Positions 18,163-27,179 of a stretch of 50,266 bases of DNA are shown one piece after another (within the stretch, counting starts at the first letter, position 1; every line of letters starts with the position of its first letter). Position numbers and translations under genes: made by a program. Source of the stretch: an uncultured Caulobacterales bacterium (lineage in GTDB: Bacteria > Pseudomonadota > Alphaproteobacteria > Caulobacterales > Caulobacteraceae); NCBI GenBank assembly GCA_903858685.1, contig CAIOJR010000039.1:1-50266 (forward strand), read 5' to 3'. Under the pieces are notes generated by a model. That model was not told the DNA's origin. It searched no databases and saw only the letters and a program-made list of their open reading frames with translations.

Positions 18163-18942
18163 ATGACTGGAACATCGGCGAAGGTTGTCATTCTGGCCGG
18201 TGGTCGAGGAACCCGTATCGCTGAGGAGACTCATGTCCGGCCAAAGCCGATGGTCGAGATCGGTGGTCGGCCGATCATCTGGCACATTATGAAGTCCTAC
18301 AGCGCCCACGGCTTCAACGACTTCGTTCTTTGCTGCGGCTATTTGGGCCACAAGGTGCGGGAATATTTTCTCAGCTACGCATACCAGAACGCGGATATTA
18401 CGATTTCGCCCGGCGGCGGGGTGGTGGTTCATCAGACCCATTATGAGCCCTGGACCGTCACACTGGTGGATACAGGCGACGAGACCATGACGGGCGGACG
18501 CGTCAAACGGATCGCCCGCTATGTGGAAAATGATCCCTATTTCTGTTTGACCTATGGGGACGGCGTCTCGGACGTGAACATCCAGGAACTGGTGTCATTT
18601 CATGAAGGGCATGGGGCGCTGGCGACCGTCACCGCTGTGACGCCTACGGCCAGGTTCGGCGCGCTGGAAATCAAGGGCGACTCCGTTCAGCGCTTCATTG
18701 AAAAGCCCCACACCGAAGGCGGGCTGATCAATGGCGGCTATTTTGTGCTGTCGCCCGAAATGCTGCACATGATCGACGGCGACGAGACCGTACTGGAAAA
18801 GGCCCCGCTGGAGCGGTTGGCGCGGGAGGGGCAACTTCGCGCTTTTCGCCACACAGGCTTTTGGCACCCGATGGATACGCTGCGCGACAAGCACTATCTC
18901 GAAGATCTCTGGTCGCGCGGGGCGCCCTGGAAGGTATGGTAG
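18163..18942 (+). CDS. rfbF: Glucose-1-phosphate cytidylyltransferase
   Basis: 259 residues, the usual RfbF/DdhA length. The enzyme makes CDP-glucose from CTP and glucose 1-phosphate, the first step to CDP-3,6-dideoxyhexoses. The N-terminal signature GGRGTRIAEET followed by RPKPMVEIGG is diagnostic, as are YGDGVSDV, RFGALEI and FIEKP, and the C-terminal GFWHPMDTLRDK. The ATG at 18163 lies after AAAGGCGG; upstream in-frame codons to 18121 are probably leader. A 117-base gap separates it from the E1 beta gene, so it may have its own promoter. It works with RfbH at 22179 in the same pathway. Confidence 0.95.
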   Translation: MTGTSAKVVILAGGRGTRIAEETHVRPKPMVEIGGRPIIWHIMKSYSAHGFNDFVLCCGYLGHKVREYFLSYAYQNADITISPGGGVVVHQTHYEPWTVTLVDTGDETMTGGRVKRIARYVENDPYFCLTYGDGVSDVNIQELVSFHEGHGALATVTAVTPTARFGALEIKGDSVQRFIEKPHTEGGLINGGYFVLSPEMLHMIDGDETVLEKAPLERLAREGQLRAFRHTGFWHPMDTLRDKHYLEDLWSRGAPWKVW

Positions 18943-18967
18943 GGGCGGAGGCGATCGGCGCCCCGGT

Positions 18968-19876
18968 TCAGGACGCCTGCCAGTAGCGCAACTTTTCGGC
19001 AACGGACTCTTCGCCCGGCGTGATCCGCTTTTCTCCATCTCCCAGCCACAGAGGCAGGTTGCGAATCGTATCGACCATCAGCTTCACTTCCCTTGGCTCG
19101 ATGGAGGCGGCCTGGTCAGAGCCGTACATGGTGCGATCCAGAGTGATGTGTCGCTCAATCGCGACAGCGCCAAGCATCGCGGCGACGATACTGGCCTCTA
19201 TCCCCGTTTCATGGCCGCTATAGCCGACGGGCGCGCCATACCGACGGCTTAGCGTCTCGATCGTCAGCAGATTGAGGTCCTGCGGCGGGGTGGGATAGGT
19301 CGACACGGTGTGCATCAGCACAAACGGGCACTCGGCCTTGCGGAACACATCAACCGCCCAGTCAATCTCCTCAAAGGTGCACATGCCGGTGGAGACGAAG
19401 GTCAGCTTTCCCTTTGATGCGACGGCTTCCACCAGGGGGCGGTGTGTCAAAAGGGCTGAGGCAATCTTGTTATAGGGCAGGTCGAATCCGTCGAGGAAGG
19501 CCTGGCTTTCCAGATCCCAGGCGGAAGCGAACCAATCGATCCCGACCTTGCGGCAGTGGCTGTCGATCAGGGCGTAGTCGTCCGCGGAAAACTCAATTCC
19601 CTCCTTCTGCTCCCTTTGCGTGGTCCCCCACGGGCTCTGACGGGGCTGGGCGAGAACTTCAGCTGAGTAGACGATGTCTATCGTTCGTTTCTGAAATTTC
19701 ACGGCGTCGCAGCCTGCGGCCTTGGCGTCGTCAATCAAACGGCGCGCAATATCCAAATCGCCGTTGTGATTGATGCCGATTTCAGCGATCACCAACACCT
19801 TGCTGGCCGGCCGCGATTGCGCTGGTTTTGCCAGCGAAGCGGACGCCAAGGGCTTATTCGCGGTGTCGAGGGTCAT
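18968..19876 (-). CDS. NeuB-like nonulosonate synthase lacking the SAF domain
   Basis: 302 residues. NeuB enzymes condense phosphoenolpyruvate with an amino-hexose to make sialic-, legionaminic- or pseudaminic-type acids. The TIM-barrel signatures are all present: AEIGINHNGD (31-40), AVKFQKR, FVSTGMCTFEEID, GYSGHETGIEAS and ERHITLDRTMYGSDQ. The protein stops about 25 residues after the barrel, whereas family members of 340-350 residues continue into an antifreeze-like (SAF) domain that covers the substrate. The ATG at 19876 follows GGAAAAGAAC; a longer open frame upstream has no family similarity. No CMP-nonulosonate cytidylyltransferase or NeuC-type epimerase is in the window. It is the only minus-strand gene between RfbF and the next SDR. 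Confidence 0.85.
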   Translation of the reverse strand: MTLDTANKPLASASLAKPAQSRPASKVLVIAEIGINHNGDLDIARRLIDDAKAAGCDAVKFQKRTIDIVYSAEVLAQPRQSPWGTTQREQKEGIEFSADDYALIDSHCRKVGIDWFASAWDLESQAFLDGFDLPYNKIASALLTHRPLVEAVASKGKLTFVSTGMCTFEEIDWAVDVFRKAECPFVLMHTVSTYPTPPQDLNLLTIETLSRRYGAPVGYSGHETGIEASIVAAMLGAVAIERHITLDRTMYGSDQAASIEPREVKLMVDTIRNLPLWLGDGEKRITPGEESVAEKLRYWQAS

Positions 19877-19956
19877 GCTTAGGTTCTTTTCCTTCGTTCC
19901 GTCCGCTGTCGGACGACATGCATAATGTTCTGTCGCGCATCCCGAGCGCGCCTTCT

Positions 19957-19978
19957 TGCGTCCCTGCAATTGGACGCA
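19957..19978. promoter_or_regulatory. Inverted repeat in divergent promoter region
   Basis: TGCGTCC at 19957-19963 and GGACGCA at 19972-19978 form a perfect seven-base inverted repeat around CTGCAATT. It lies in the 184-base region between the divergent NeuB-like and SDR genes. It could be an operator or a small hairpin; no regulator is encoded nearby. Confidence 0.3.
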
Positions 19979-20060
19979 CAAACCTTCAGGCTGATATCGA
20001 ATCGTTCGTGTGAAACCTGCGACCCGATATCTCGCAAACCCTACGAGCAGGCGTGATTAG

Positions 20061-21062
20061 ATGTCTAAGACGGAATCGGGTCGGGCGCCTAGCGAAGCTT
20101 TTTGCCGCTGGATGGCGGAGCCTGCGGCAAGGCTGGCGATCTTCGGTGCGACCGGCTGGGTGGGGCGATCTGTTGTGGAATCGGTCCTCACAGCTTGCCC
20201 TGACCTTGACGAGGATCGATTGCGCCTGTTCGGATCCCGCCCGTCTGGAATCGAGCGACACGGACGTCTCCTGCGGGTTGAGGCGGTCGAGGACATGCCG
20301 CCGGCGCCTGATGGCGACTGGTGCGTCATGCATGCGGCCATTATCGGGCCGGATCGGATCGCCGGCGACGATCCGGGTCTGACGCGGGCGCTGAATGATC
20401 AACTCATGGCGCGTGTCCTTGCCTTCAGCCAGGGTGTTGCGGCGCGCAGCCTGACAATGTTCTCATCCGGCGCCGCCGCTCTCGCACCCGCACTCGGCGC
20501 CAGTCCGGCCAAGATGGCCTATAGTCGCCTGAAGGCGGATCACGAAGCTCTGGCGCGAGACTGGTCGCATAGAACAGGCCTGACGGTCTGTGCGCCCCGA
20601 ATATTCAATCTGGGCGGGCCGTTCATCAACCATGAGCGGGCCTATGCCCTGGGCGACTTCATTTTGCAGGCGATGGAGGGGCATTCGATTCGCATAGGAG
20701 CACGCCATGAGGTCATAAGAACCTATGTGCATACTTCAGACCTTGCTGCTGGGGCGCTTCACACGGCCGTGACCGCAGGCTGCGGCTATGAGACCTACGA
20801 CGTCTGCACGCGCGAGGCGGTCGAGCTTGGCGATCTGGCGCGCAGGATTGCAATCGTTCTTGGCCGCCCCGATCTGCCGATCCTCCGCCCTGAACCGGGG
20901 CCGGAGTCCGTCCGCGACATCTATACGGGTCAGCCGCAAAGGTTTGAAGCGTTGCTCGCCAGCCTGCACCGCACGCCCCTGTCCCTGGAGCGGATGATCA
21001 CGGACTGCCATGCCTATCTGGCGGATCAGGCGGCGATGCGTCGCAGTTCACGATCAAGTTGA
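20061..21062 (+). CDS. Extended SDR, NAD-dependent epimerase/dehydratase family
   Basis: 333 residues. The Rossmann motif is GATGWVG at about residues 30-36, followed by a divergent region, a serine region FSSGAAALAP and catalytic YSRLK. A C-terminal domain has RTYVHTSDLAAGALHTAV, the usual substrate-domain signature of nucleotide-sugar epimerases. The first 25 residues precede the Rossmann fold and look like a natural extension. It is less similar to the other SDRs of the locus than they are to each other. Its 3' end overlaps the convergent SDR gene by 37 bases. Reaction unknown; a keto-reductase or epimerase for a dideoxy sugar is plausible since RfbF and RfbH flank it. Confidence 0.8.
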   Translation: MSKTESGRAPSEAFCRWMAEPAARLAIFGATGWVGRSVVESVLTACPDLDEDRLRLFGSRPSGIERHGRLLRVEAVEDMPPAPDGDWCVMHAAIIGPDRIAGDDPGLTRALNDQLMARVLAFSQGVAARSLTMFSSGAAALAPALGASPAKMAYSRLKADHEALARDWSHRTGLTVCAPRIFNLGGPFINHERAYALGDFILQAMEGHSIRIGARHEVIRTYVHTSDLAAGALHTAVTAGCGYETYDVCTREAVELGDLARRIAIVLGRPDLPILRPEPGPESVRDIYTGQPQRFEALLASLHRTPLSLERMITDCHAYLADQAAMRRSSRSS

Positions 21063-22051
21063 CCCTCATCCACTCCCGCCTGAAGACAGGCGAGGCGAAT
21101 GAAGCGCGCGGAGTTGAAGGCGTGACCGCCAAGGCCGCCGTCATGCAGCCAGCGGGCGACCTCGTCGACGCCTTCCGCCAGCGTCCATTTGGGGCTGAAT
21201 CCAGGCAGCTGGTGCAGCGCCTTGTCGAACGACACCCGGTAGGACCGAGGATCACCGCCAGCTTCGCCCGTGATATTCAGGCGCGCCTGAGGGAAGGCGC
21301 GGCCAACCTCAGCGGCGATATCCCGGACCTGATAGTTGGCGTCAGGGCGGCCGATATTGAATGCGTGAGCGTGGACTGCTGAACGCGGCGCCTGTGCGGC
21401 ACAGATGGCTGCGTGTGAAATATCTTCAATATGGATCAGCGGGCGCCAGGGGGTGCCGTCCGACAGGACCTGCAAGGCGCCCGTCGTGTGCGCCCAGCCC
21501 GCGAGATTATTCACCACCAGATCAAATCTTGGCCGAGGCCCAACGCCGAAGGCTGTCGCATTTCGCATGAGCACAGGACTGAAGCGGTCGTCGGCAAGCG
21601 CCAGAAGGCCGGTCTCACTGCCCGCCTTTGACACCGCATAGGCGGACACCGGCGCCATTGGCGCGGTCTCGTCGAGCGCCGTCTCGCCGCCCGCAGCGCC
21701 ATAGAGTGAGCAGGATGACGCGAAGACAAATCGTTCCACGCCCCGTGATTTCGCCAGCTGTGCGAGCCTGAGGGTCGCAACCTGATTGATCTGATGGGTC
21801 AATTGCGGATCAAAGGCGCCCATCGGGTCATTGGACAGGCCCGCCAGATGGATAATGGCATCCACTCCATCCAGGTCCTCAGGCTGAACATCCCTGACAT
21901 CGCGCATGATCTGGCGGTCCACCGCCGCAAGTGCGCCGCAGGATGAAAAATAGCCCACATCGAGTCCGGTGACATGATGGCCGTGCGCCATGGCCATCTG
22001 GGTGAGAACGGGGCCGATGAACCCCTGATTTCCTGTAACGAGTAGGCGAAT
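21026..22051 (-). CDS. Extended SDR, NAD-dependent epimerase/dehydratase, probable ATT start
   Basis: 341 residues if it starts at an ATT codon at 22051. Conserved blocks are TGNQGFIG (Rossmann loop), HLAGLSNDP, ASSCSLYG, catalytic YAVSK and GGDPRSYR, paralogous to the SDR at 12845. The first in-frame ATG (21997) lies 18 codons downstream and would remove the NAD-binding glycine loop. Upstream of that loop the frame has no ATG, GTG or TTG before a stop. GGAG sits nine bases before the ATT, so initiation at ATT is the simplest reading; a point mutation of a normal start or a sequence error are alternatives. It is divergent from rfbH. The enzyme probably acts on a CDP-sugar. Confidence 0.78.
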   Translation of the reverse strand: MRLLVTGNQGFIGPVLTQMAMAHGHHVTGLDVGYFSSCGALAAVDRQIMRDVRDVQPEDLDGVDAIIHLAGLSNDPMGAFDPQLTHQINQVATLRLAQLAKSRGVERFVFASSCSLYGAAGGETALDETAPMAPVSAYAVSKAGSETGLLALADDRFSPVLMRNATAFGVGPRPRFDLVVNNLAGWAHTTGALQVLSDGTPWRPLIHIEDISHAAICAAQAPRSAVHAHAFNIGRPDANYQVRDIAAEVGRAFPQARLNITGEAGGDPRSYRVSFDKALHQLPGFSPKWTLAEGVDEVARWLHDGGLGGHAFNSARFIRLACLQAGVDEGQLDRELRRIAA

Positions 22052-22178
22052 GGGAAACTGCTCCGGTGGCGCCTGTCAGAACGGAGGCTGACGAATCGCG
22101 CAGTTCCAGTAAGTATCCATGTTTCATTAGCGGCAAGCATTTCATCGTCAGCGACGGCGATAAGGATCATTCTTCTCA

Positions 22179-23525
22179 ATGACTTCCAACCCTGCTGACG
22201 CGGCCGCGCTGCGCGAACAGATTCTCAAGCTGGTCGGCGACTATCACGCAGCCGCCCATGGCGCGGCGCCGTTCAAGGCCGGAGTTTCGGCCTCTCCGGT
22301 GTCTGGACGGGTCTATGACGCCTCGGACATGCGCAGTCTGGTCGACAGCGCGCTCGACTTCTGGCTCACCACCGGTCGGTTCAATGACGCCTTTGAGGCC
22401 CGATTGGCCGAGAGGCTTGGCGCTCGCTTCGCCATGACGGTCAATTCGGGATCGTCGGCCAATCTGACCGCGCTGCTGGCGCTCACATCGCCAAAGCTCA
22501 AGGATCGGCGACTGAAGCCCGGAGATGAGATTATCACGGCCGCGACGGGTTTCCCCACCACGGTCAATCCCATGCTGACGGCGGGTCTGACGCCTGTCTT
22601 TGTCGATATGCTGCCCCGGACCTACAATTTCGATCCGGCCCAGGTGGAGGCGGCGATCAGCCCCAAAACGCGGGCCATCATGGCCGCCCACACCTTGGGA
22701 AATCCGTTCGAGATCGACGCCATCCGCGCCATGTGCGACCGTCACGGGCTGTTTCTGGTGGAAGACTGCTGTGATGCGCTTGGATCGACCTGGCGCGGCA
22801 AGCAGGTTGGCCTGTTTGGCGACATAGCCACCTTGAGCTTCTATCCCGCTCACCACATCACCACGGGCGAGGGCGGGGCGGTCTTCACAAATGACGAGTT
22901 CCTCCGTCGATTGGCGGAATCCTTTCGCGATTGGGGACGGGACTGCTTCTGCGCGCCGGGGGCTGATAATACCTGTGGCAAGCGCTTCGGCTGGAAGATG
23001 GGCGACCTGCCCAGGGGGTATGACCACAAATACACCTACAGCCATCTTGGCTATAATCTGAAGATGACGGACATGCAGGCCTCTGTCGGGCTTGCACAGA
23101 TGGACCATCTCGACGGTTTCATCGCCGCGCGGAAGCGTAACTTCTCGGCGCTGAAGGCGGGATTGTCCGAACTTCAGGATGTGTTTGAACTGCCGGAGGC
23201 GACCCCAGGGTCGGATCCCGCCTGGTTCGGTTTCCCCATCACCGTCACCGAGGCCGCCTCCTTTTCCCGCAATGACCTGACGGCGTTTCTGGAAGGCCGA
23301 CGCATTGGCACTCGATTGCTGTTCGGCGGAAATCTTGTCCGACAGCCCTATATGGCCGGTCGGACGTTTCGCACGGTCGGCGATCTGACCCAGGCGGACC
23401 GGATCATGGAGCGGACGTTCTGGATTGGCGTCTATCCGGGGCTCGCGCCAGAGAACATTAGTTACATGATTGAATCTATTAAAGAATTTGTCTCCGCGCG
23501 CGGCGCGGTTCGTTCGCGGTCCTGA
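22179..23525 (+). CDS. rfbH: CDP-4-keto-6-deoxyglucose 3-dehydrase (E1)
   Basis: 448 residues, full length. RfbH/DdhC removes the C3 hydroxyl of CDP-4-keto-6-deoxyglucose using pyridoxamine phosphate and a [2Fe-2S] cluster. It has the aminotransferase fold of the DegT family, but the PLP lysine is replaced by histidine 225 in [14 protein letters not shown], the mark of this dehydrase. The iron-sulfur ligands fit the signature C-x57-C-x1-C-x7-C exactly: cysteines 198, 256, 258 and 266. AAGGA precedes the ATG. It needs an electron-donating reductase (RfbI/DdhD type), which is absent from the window. Together with RfbF it shows that the locus makes a CDP-3,6-dideoxy-4-keto-hexose. Confidence 0.96.
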   Translation: MTSNPADAAALREQILKLVGDYHAAAHGAAPFKAGVSASPVSGRVYDASDMRSLVDSALDFWLTTGRFNDAFEARLAERLGARFAMTVNSGSSANLTALLALTSPKLKDRRLKPGDEIITAATGFPTTVNPMLTAGLTPVFVDMLPRTYNFDPAQVEAAISPKTRAIMAAHTLGNPFEIDAIRAMCDRHGLFLVEDCCDALGSTWRGKQVGLFGDIATLSFYPAHHITTGEGGAVFTNDEFLRRLAESFRDWGRDCFCAPGADNTCGKRFGWKMGDLPRGYDHKYTYSHLGYNLKMTDMQASVGLAQMDHLDGFIAARKRNFSALKAGLSELQDVFELPEATPGSDPAWFGFPITVTEAASFSRNDLTAFLEGRRIGTRLLFGGNLVRQPYMAGRTFRTVGDLTQADRIMERTFWIGVYPGLAPENISYMIESIKEFVSARGAVRSRS

Positions 23526-23558
23526 TCCATCGCTGAGTGTTGAAAAGGGTTTTTGACC

Positions 23559-24710
23559 ATGGCTGAGCTGGCCTGCAACCTTTCAGAGGTCTATCAACCG
23601 CCGATCCATTCGCAGCCTGTGCTGAGCATTGTCATTCCCAGTTACAACCGAGCGAATGAGCTGGCCCTGGCGATCGGCAGCATTTCAGAGCAGATAAAGG
23701 ACGGCCTTGAGAACAAGGTCGAGCTGGTTCTTAGCGACAACGCCTCAGGTGAAGCGGCTGCCGGGGTCATCAAGGCCATGGCGGCGCGGTGGCCCTTCAT
23801 CAGCTATTTCATGAATGAGCGGGACGAGGGGGGCTATTTCAATCTGTTTTCCGCGCCCTGGCGTGCGCGCGGCCTGTATACATGGACATTCGGTTCTGAT
23901 GACGCGCTTCTGGAGGGTGGCGTCGCCCATGTCGTCGGCCAGATTGAACGGGAAGCCCCGAGCTTCATGACCTTGAACAAGCGGGTGGCGAATGCTGACC
24001 TGAGCGAGCTTTTGTCTGAAAATATCAACAGCACGCCCGATCGTCGCTTCGACACCTTCATCGACCTGTTCTGCGCGATGGGGGTCAACCAGCTTGCCTT
24101 TATCAGCGCTCAGATCGAGCATACCGATACTGCGCGTCAACTCGACGCCAGGGCGTTCCTGCGCTGTGAAACGCGACATCCTCATGTGGCGGCTTTTTTG
24201 AAGAAGCACGCTCACCGGCCCGCTTTTTACAGCCGTTCGAATCACTTGCTGCATCGTGTCGATAATTCCCAGATGCTCGACTATCACTCGGGCAATTTTC
24301 ACGACTACGCCATTACCCTGCCGCGGCTGCTGTGGCAGGTGAATGAAGAGGTCGCGGGTCCAAAGGACCTGTTCGAGCGGATCACCGGCAACAAGAATGT
24401 TCAGTCCTACGATCCGCCTCAGGTTACTTTTGTCGACAGTATTTTCGAGAACATGCTGCGCGCCATGGGGTTTGGATCGCTTTTGAGCCATGCCGACTAC
24501 AGATTTTACGAGACGGCGCTCGCTCAGTGTCGAAGCGATCGGTGGGGCCAGTTTGAGCAGCTCTGGGACTATTCCCGCCAGCTCACCGGCCTCATTGATC
24601 AGTTCAACACTGCCGACGCCGCATTGAAAGCGGCGCGGCAGGCGGCCATGAACACATCCGCTGTCTTCACGCAGCCCACAGGGGCAGCGGGCCAGCCTTC
24701 CGGGCTTTAA
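23559..24710 (+). CDS. Family 2 glycosyltransferase-like protein (paralogue 1)
   Basis: 383 residues. The N-terminal GT-A domain shows LSIVIPSYNRANELALAI and LVLSDNASG, where GT2 enzymes bind the nucleotide, and the metal-binding DxD-like FGSDD at 111-115. The remaining 260 residues have no recognised domain and no clear transmembrane helix. ATG 23559 is preferred over TTG 23553 because AAAAGGG precedes it. The protein at 30632-31780 has the same motifs at the same residue numbers and similar length, so the two are paralogues. It follows rfbH by 33 bases and may be cotranscribed, which suggests transfer of the deoxy sugar. Its stop overlaps the convergent methyltransferase gene by four bases. 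Confidence 0.82.
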   Translation: MAELACNLSEVYQPPIHSQPVLSIVIPSYNRANELALAIGSISEQIKDGLENKVELVLSDNASGEAAAGVIKAMAARWPFISYFMNERDEGGYFNLFSAPWRARGLYTWTFGSDDALLEGGVAHVVGQIEREAPSFMTLNKRVANADLSELLSENINSTPDRRFDTFIDLFCAMGVNQLAFISAQIEHTDTARQLDARAFLRCETRHPHVAAFLKKHAHRPAFYSRSNHLLHRVDNSQMLDYHSGNFHDYAITLPRLLWQVNEEVAGPKDLFERITGNKNVQSYDPPQVTFVDSIFENMLRAMGFGSLLSHADYRFYETALAQCRSDRWGQFEQLWDYSRQLTGLIDQFNTADAALKAARQAAMNTSAVFTQPTGAAGQPSGL

Positions 24711-25594
24711 ACCAGGCGACAGGCCAGCTGAAAGACAAAGGCGGGGGCGCCTTGGGTCCCCACATTGGTCTCCTGCGCCTGAAGAACCCGCAATCCCGAG
24801 CGCTCGATCAGGGCTGTCAAAGACCGACGGCTGAAGAAGTTGATGTGCTCGTGCCAGTGCTTCTTGTGTTGATGCGCCTGCAGGTCATCATCCGACAGCC
24901 GCAAGATATTCTCGTAGGGGAGCTCGAGGTAAAGCACCGATTCCGCCCTGAGCGTTCCCGCCACATCCTGAAGAATGTTGAGTGGATAGGGCGTGTGTTC
25001 CAGCACATTGCTGCACACCACCAGATCGTAGGCATTGAGAGCCATTTCCTCTGCGCCAACGCGTCTAGCGCCCCAAATGGCCGGCTTGTCGGAAATGTCG
25101 AACACATCATGAGCGCTATTGCGCCCCTGGAAGGGTGTGTTGTGGCCATTGTCGCCGCCCCAGTCGAGAATGCGCGGGCGCGGCGGCAGGAGCGGGGTGA
25201 GAAACGCCTCGATCGATTCCAGATAGTGGATCGGCTGGTTTAGCCGTTCATTTTGGGCGGCGTAGCCCGGCTCGTAATGCTCTCGAAGCTGGGTGTATTC
25301 GACGCCGCGATAATCGGCGTAGAGAGACTGCATCTGGCTATCGGTGAAGCGAATATCCAGAAAGATGTGGGCGCAGTCTTGACACTGAACGCTGTTGCAC
25401 AGGCTGTAGGCCATGCCTGGGCTGATCGTTCGCAACCCCCAGTCGCTGGTGATCGCCACAGGCTTCCAGCCGAAGATTCGATCGGCAAGAAAAGGCATCA
25501 AGATCGCCGGTGATCGGGCCAACTGCTGAGCGCCGCAGCAGACGCAGGCGTCAGCGATCCATGGGCGCGGAGTCTCAGGGGAGGGCGGCGTCAC
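24707..25594 (-). CDS. Class I SAM methyltransferase with N-terminal cysteine motif (sugar C-methyltransferase-like)
   Basis: 295 residues. The N-terminus has cysteine pairs C17-x2-C20 and C71-x2-C74 that could bind zinc, as in sugar C-methyltransferases such as TylC3 relatives. The SAM domain follows with ILDWGGDNGHNTP, VFDISDKPA and LVVCSNVLEHTPYPLNIL. Near the end HWHEHINFFSRRSLTALIE resembles the catalytic histidine region of that family. The GTG at 25594 overlaps the upstream SDR stop (GTGA), making it the last gene of the seven-gene minus-strand operon. C-methylation of a keto-sugar made by that operon is an inference. Confidence 0.82.
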   Translation of the reverse strand: MTPPSPETPRPWIADACVCCGAQQLARSPAILMPFLADRIFGWKPVAITSDWGLRTISPGMAYSLCNSVQCQDCAHIFLDIRFTDSQMQSLYADYRGVEYTQLREHYEPGYAAQNERLNQPIHYLESIEAFLTPLLPPRPRILDWGGDNGHNTPFQGRNSAHDVFDISDKPAIWGARRVGAEEMALNAYDLVVCSNVLEHTPYPLNILQDVAGTLRAESVLYLELPYENILRLSDDDLQAHQHKKHWHEHINFFSRRSLTALIERSGLRVLQAQETNVGTQGAPAFVFQLACRLV

Positions 25595-26424
25595 AGGATC
25601 GTCCTTCCGCCGTCGATTACAATGTTCTGCCCGGTGAGATAACTCGACGCCGGCGAACACAGGAACTGTACCGCGGAGCGATATTCCGAAAGTCGCGCCA
25701 TCCTGCCCATCGGGATCAGGGCGGATAGTCGCGATGTAAAGGCTTCGGGGTGGTGGTTATAGACGCCGCCAGGCGAGAGCGCATTGCAGCGAACCCCTTG
25801 CTCGGCCCAATAGCCCGCAAGGTAACGCGTCAGGCCGATCAACCCGGTCTTGACGACGGAATAGGTCACGGGCTTCACCGGCTGGGTGTCATCGGAACGC
25901 TCCGCCTGCCGATACAGCCGCTGATCGGGCGCGATGACCGACAGATCGGAGGCAATGTTCAGGATCACGCCGTGGCCGCGCTCGGCCATTTCAGCGCCAA
26001 ACACGCGCGCGCACAGAAAGGCGCCCGTCAGGCCAATGCGCAACTGCCGGTCCCAGTCTTCCAGGGGAAAGTTTTCAAGCCGGCTGAACTCAAGCCCGCC
26101 TGCATCCGGCGTGACCTTGGGGTCGACAGCCGCATTGTTGATCAGCACGTCAATCCTGCCGACCGAGTTCAGAACGGAACGGATGGAGGCCTCGTCCGAC
26201 ACGTCCATCCGACGACAGAGGATCTTGTCAGGATACTGAGCGAACAGGGGCGCAGCGATCGACTGAAGGCGAGTGTCGTCAATATCGGTCAGAACGACGC
26301 GTGCGCCCAACTCGGCCATGGCTGCGGCGTGTTCTGGTCCGAGCAGACCGGCGGCGCCTGTGATCAAGACGGTCTGGCCGGAAAGGCTGAAGGCCTTCAG
26401 GCCTGTCGCGGCTGGTTCAATCAT
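25591..26424 (-). CDS. Classical SDR oxidoreductase
   Basis: 277 residues, classical SDR. It has the cofactor loop TGAAGLLGPEHA near residue 23 (the glycine pattern is slightly irregular), VLTDIDD that suggests NAD preference, the structural INNAA motif, catalytic serine in NIASDLSVI and YSVVK. The C-terminus has the typical SYLTGQNIVIDGG. ATG 26424 overlaps the upstream stop (ATGA). It is one of three classical SDRs in this operon. The other members (TIM-barrel isomerase, ThDP enzyme, methyltransferase) suggest successive oxidation and reduction steps on one sugar or cyclitol skeleton. Similar SDRs accompany nonulosonic-acid genes in flagellin-glycan loci, but the substrate here is unknown. 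Confidence 0.87.
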   Translation of the reverse strand: MIEPAATGLKAFSLSGQTVLITGAAGLLGPEHAAAMAELGARVVLTDIDDTRLQSIAAPLFAQYPDKILCRRMDVSDEASIRSVLNSVGRIDVLINNAAVDPKVTPDAGGLEFSRLENFPLEDWDRQLRIGLTGAFLCARVFGAEMAERGHGVILNIASDLSVIAPDQRLYRQAERSDDTQPVKPVTYSVVKTGLIGLTRYLAGYWAEQGVRCNALSPGGVYNHHPEAFTSRLSALIPMGRMARLSEYRSAVQFLCSPASSYLTGQNIVIDGGRTIL

Positions 26425-27179
26425 GTGCGTGTCTGCCCGCCGTCGACGACCAGCACAGCGCCTGTGATGAAGGCGGCGCGGTCGCTGAGTAGAAAGGAAA
26501 CGGCTTCGGCGACCTCCTCCGGGCGGCCAAAGCGGCGCAGTGGGACGTCCCGCTCGAGCATCGCCGCGACCCCGTCGGGATCGCTGGTCTGTTTGCGGTC
26601 CCATGTGCCGCCGGCAAACAGGATGTTGCCCGGGGCGACGCCGTTCAGACGGACGCCCTCGCGCGCCAGGGGTCTGGAGAGGTTCACGACCATCGCGTCC
26701 AGAGCGGCTTTGGCCGCCGAATAGGCCACAGGCGCGCCCAGCGCCTCACGCCCGCAGATGGAGGAAATGCAGACAATCGACCCGCCGCCGCCTGACGCCA
26801 TCAAGGCCCGGGCTGCGTCGACGAGATTGACCGCCGTCATCAGGTTGAGATCCAGGACGCGGCGCCACTCACCTGGCGTTTCCTGCCCTGGCGGAACGGA
26901 TGCGCCCGATCCCGCGCAGGCCGCCAAAAGGTCCAGTCGCCCGAACTGTCGGTGGATGTCTTCGACCAGTCGGTCGCAGTCGGTCTGGCTTTGCAGGTCT
27001 GCGACCATGGCGCTCGAAGCCTCGCCAAGGGTCGCTAATGCGGCGTTCAGATCGGCGCGGGTGCGCCCTGTGATGACGACATGCGCCCCCTGCGCCGCCA
27101 GTTGACGCGCGATGGCCAGGCCGATCCCGCGACTGCCGCCGCCGATCAGCGCAATCTTTTTGGGGGAGGGCGAGTTCAT
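26421..27179 (-). CDS. Classical SDR oxidoreductase
   Basis: 252 residues, a standard-length classical SDR. The glycine motif GGGSRGIG (about residues 12-19) follows strand 1, TGRTRADL after strand 2 suggests NADP(H) preference, the catalytic serine lies in VCISSICG and the active-site tyrosine/lysine in YSAAK. The C-terminus ends with FITGAVLVVDGG. ATG 27179 overlaps the upstream stop (ATGA), and its own stop overlaps the next SDR gene (ATGA), so translation is coupled on both sides. A ketoreductase or dehydrogenase step on a sugar is inferred. Confidence 0.88.
   Translation of the reverse strand: MNSPSPKKIALIGGGSRGIGLAIARQLAAQGAHVVITGRTRADLNAALATLGEASSAMVADLQSQTDCDRLVEDIHRQFGRLDLLAACAGSGASVPPGQETPGEWRRVLDLNLMTAVNLVDAARALMASGGGGSIVCISSICGREALGAPVAYSAAKAALDAMVVNLSRPLAREGVRLNGVAPGNILFAGGTWDRKQTSDPDGVAAMLERDVPLRRFGRPEEVAEAVSFLLSDRAAFITGAVLVVDGGQTRT

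Noticed and set aside
18942-18964. GC-rich inverted repeat between rfbF and the NeuB-like gene as a terminator
   Set aside because: Only six base pairs with an eleven-base loop and no T-run on either strand.
25750-26724. Plus-strand open frames opposite the SDR genes at 25591-27179
   Set aside because: They run antisense to SDRs with clear catalytic motifs and show no domain of their own.
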